From contig JAHEDT010000004.1 in the NCBI GenBank assembly GCA_024641085.1, positions 1 through 37,114 of the forward strand: a stretch of DNA of 37,114 nucleotides, in the 5' to 3' direction. The notes beneath the pieces are model-generated. The model was not told the origin of the DNA, ran no database searches, and was given only the letters and a program-made list of their open reading frames with translations. This document shows, piece by piece, positions 35,401-37,114 of the stretch (within the stretch, counting starts at the first letter, position 1; every line of letters starts with the position of its first letter). The DNA comes from Geobacteraceae bacterium. GTDB lineage: Bacteria; Desulfobacterota; Desulfuromonadia; Desulfuromonadales; BM103. The position numbers and the translations under genes were made by a program.

Positions 35401-36204
35401 TCAGCAGGGAGGGTCAGTCTGGAGTGCTTGCCAGGCGTCAATCAAATGACCCACCAGACAGGGGAACCACTGGGCATGCTCGGAACTGCAAGCCAGGACA
35501 TCCTGATGAGAGACTGCAGCAGGGCTCAAGCCCGCTGCAGTGTTGGCGATAAAGGCGACTGCGGCAACCTGCATCCCCATGTAACGGGCCATGATGGCTT
35601 CGGGTACGGTCGACATGGAGACCGCATCGACTCCTGCCGCTGCCAGAAAGCGGACTTCTGCCGGAGTCTCGTAGGAGGGGCCGGACATGGCCGCCAGGAC
35701 ACCGCGGTGCAGGACTGGCGCATCTGCACCACGAGTCATCAGCCTGTCGTAGAGGTCATGTTGGTAGGTCCCCACCAGGTCCACAAAGGTATCACCGGGG
35801 AGACCGCGCAGAGGATTGTCGCCGAGCAGGTTCAAATGGTCTTCCACCAGCATGAAATCGCCCGGACGATAAGTACTGTTGATGCCTCCCGTTGCACAGG
35901 TCAGCAAAAGCCGCGGGCAGCCTAAAGCAGAGGCCAAACGCACGGGAAAAGCGGCCTGAAAGGCGCTGATCCCCTGATAGTAATGAAAACGCCCGACAAA
36001 GAAGAGGATTTTCCAGGAAGAAGCTTGTACGACGACCAGTTGACCACCGTGGCCGGCGATCTGTCCGGCGGGGAAACACGACCAGTCGCGGTACGGTAAG
36101 ATGCCAAGCGTTTGACCGATCTGCGCAGCGCCACTCCAGCCAGACCCGAGGACCACGGCCAGGTCGAAATTTTCGACCTGCGTCAGGCGGCGCACCTCCT
36201 GCAC
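35401..36204 (-). CDS. Purine nucleoside phosphorylase (PNP/MTAP family)
   Basis: Cleaves purine ribonucleosides with phosphate for purine salvage. The 267-aa protein (from the GTG at 36204) has the class II PNP landmarks. These are the phosphate loop GSGWSG (20-25), GRFHYYQG (71-78), PGDFMLVEDHLNLLGDNPLRG (115-134), SGPSYETPAE (174-183, with the base-contacting Glu183), MSTVPEA and Asn221. The start is an estimate: no ATG exists near the expected N-terminus, GTG at 36204 has GGTGAG upstream and leaves 25 nt from the previous stop, while GTG 36255 and the open frame to 36306 would overlap the upstream gene. Inosine/guanosine or methylthioadenosine specificity cannot be decided here. Confidence 0.9.
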   Translation of the reverse strand: MQEVRRLTQVENFDLAVVLGSGWSGAAQIGQTLGILPYRDWSCFPAGQIAGHGGQLVVVQASSWKILFFVGRFHYYQGISAFQAAFPVRLASALGCPRLLLTCATGGINSTYRPGDFMLVEDHLNLLGDNPLRGLPGDTFVDLVGTYQHDLYDRLMTRGADAPVLHRGVLAAMSGPSYETPAEVRFLAAAGVDAVSMSTVPEAIMARYMGMQVAAVAFIANTAAGLSPAAVSHQDVLACSSEHAQWFPCLVGHLIDAWQALQTDPPC

Positions 36205-36229
36205 CAGGAGCTCACCAGACTCACCGGTG

Positions 36230-36760
36230 TCAAAGGCCCAGGATCTTGCGGACACGGTCTTGCAATTCACGCGGTGTAAAAGATTTATTGATGAAATCGT
36301 CGGCACCGATCAGGCGCATTTCCGATGCGATCGCCGCGCCGCGCTCAACACCGCTCATAGCAACCACTTTAACCTGCTTGGACACGGTGGATTGCCTGAG
36401 TTCCTGAACGATTTCCTTGCCAGATTTTCCGGGGATGTTCAGGTCGAGCAGAATCAGTTGCGGCTCCAGGGCGGCAATCTGTTGCCAGGCGTCATGGCCA
36501 TCGGCCGCCAGGACCAGCTTTATCGGTAGATCTTTAAGAATATCCTTGATCATTTCCCGGAAGAAGCGGGCATCATCCACCACCAACACGACAGGGACTG
36601 CGGAAGGATCCCGCTGCTCAGGCCGGGACTCTTGGCTTTCCACCAGAGACACATTAAATATGTGCTGGCATTCCGGGCACTTGACCTTGGCTATTTGCAG
36701 CTTGCTGGCAGCGGGATTGATGCGATACTGCGCTTGGCAAGCAGGGCAGGAAATCACCAT
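36230..36760 (-). CDS. Response regulator with N-terminal zinc ribbon (MJ0042-type)
   Basis: A 176-aa protein. The first 36 residues are an MJ0042-type zinc ribbon with Cys5, Cys8 (CPAC), Cys28 and Cys31 (CPEC). A Ser/Glu/Arg-rich linker leads to a receiver domain (about 56-176) with Asp62/Asp63, phospho-acceptor Asp106 and Lys156 (NKSFTP). There is no other output domain. The zinc ribbon may bind nucleic acid or protein. It starts 8 nt after the RodZ-like gene and ends 25 nt before the nucleoside phosphorylase. The ribosome binding site is GGAGAG at a longer than usual distance. Confidence 0.88.
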   Translation of the reverse strand: MVISCPACQAQYRINPAASKLQIAKVKCPECQHIFNVSLVESQESRPEQRDPSAVPVVLVVDDARFFREMIKDILKDLPIKLVLAADGHDAWQQIAALEPQLILLDLNIPGKSGKEIVQELRQSTVSKQVKVVAMSGVERGAAIASEMRLIGADDFINKSFTPRELQDRVRKILGL

Positions 36761-36768
36761 GACAGGGT

Positions 36769-37114
36769 TTACTCTCCAGAACTGGTTTGCAGCTCGAAGG
36801 CAGGCAGGTCAGTGAGGTCGAGTTCCTGGCCATCCAGCCAGAAACGTGCGGCCCCCGGGGCGGCCAGTTCCACCTTAACCTTTTTCTTGACTTTCCAGGT
36901 CAGGTCGAGTCCGTCATGCAATTTGTATGCATTCGGATTGCGATTATCGACGTGAATGACCAGCGAGCTCCTGGTCACCGCAAGCATGCGCAACGACGAC
37001 CCTTTCTCTCCGATAGGGGGAAACCGCTTGGACACAGAAGGTTCTGAAACCTCTTCGACCGGGAGCGTTGACTCTTTCTTTTGGGTCAGAGCCTGGTCCT
37101 CGCCGGCCTTGGCC
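36769..37114 (-). CDS. RodZ-like protein, C-terminal part (cut by window edge)
   Basis: The 3' part (about 114 codons) of a gene whose start lies to the right of the window; the frame is open to the edge. The last 75 residues resemble the C-terminal periplasmic beta-sandwich (DUF4115) of RodZ: an SSLVIHVDNRN strand, a Leu-Thr-Trp-Lys segment, and AAPGAARFWLDGQELDL near the end. Upstream of that is a low-complexity Glu/Ser/Pro/Lys-rich linker, also usual for RodZ. RodZ anchors the MreB cytoskeleton to the inner membrane and has an N-terminal cytosolic helix-turn-helix. The identification rests on this fragment alone. Confidence 0.5.
   Translation of the reverse strand, partial: AKAGEDQALTQKKESTLPVEEVSEPSVSKRFPPIGEKGSSLRMLAVTRSSLVIHVDNRNPNAYKLHDGLDLTWKVKKKVKVELAAPGAARFWLDGQELDLTDLPAFELQTSSGE

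Overview
The window looks like a chromosomal segment of an anaerobic deltaproteobacterium of the Desulfuromonadales/Geobacterales type. This is inferred from gene content: guaBA, a leuB-asd-truA cluster, a complete Liv branched-chain amino-acid ABC operon, a single-chain pyruvate carboxylase, an NfeD-slipin pair, an NtrC-type regulator and many response regulators. No rRNA or tRNA gene would confirm it. Almost all genes lie on the minus strand. The exceptions are a 45-aa membrane peptide, an NtrC-type regulator with its MscS channel, and a zinc-dependent phospholipase C-like protein. I see no insertion sequence, prophage, integrase or CRISPR array.

Layout from left to right. 1-2000: a secreted chitinase-like protein (CBM5/12-like module, Gly9 linker, GH18-like domain with an altered active site) with AT-rich flanks. 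2010-5200: guaB-guaA (GMP synthesis from IMP) with its own promoter and terminator. 5297-9295: leuB-asd-ecfT-truA, read from one near-consensus promoter. 9300-9800: an AT-rich non-coding tract and a small membrane peptide gene. 9814-14940: livK-H-M-G-F, with a hairpin terminator between livK and the permease genes. 15107-15580: a Cys-rich protein of unknown role. 15778-19330: pyruvate carboxylase, with a palindrome over its putative -10 element. 19564-21753: an NfeD protease and slipin operon, divergent from the NtrC-type regulator and mscS (21959-24180). 24523-27284: a type-4 uracil-DNA glycosylase, the FetAB metal exporter and a Nim-like flavoprotein in one tight operon. 27346-28266: the phospholipase C-like protein. 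28270-34087: a receiver-histidine kinase, an FAD-dependent dehydrogenase, a YhaM-like exoribonuclease, a metallo-beta-lactamase-fold hydrolase and CoaBC, all co-directional and mostly touching. 34414-35268: a single-domain response regulator and UspA. 35401-37114: a RodZ-like protein cut by the window edge, a zinc-ribbon response regulator and a purine nucleoside phosphorylase.

Most of this is housekeeping: purine synthesis and salvage, Asp-family and Leu biosynthesis, amino-acid uptake, anaplerosis and CoA synthesis. Signalling and stress genes are mixed in. The least ordinary items are the EcfT-like protein lacking its ATPase-coupling motifs and partners, the altered GH18 active site with a structured leader, the heptanucleotide-repeat intergenic elements at two distant loci, the palindrome at pyc and the Cys-rich orphan. 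I did not find a clear new multi-gene system.
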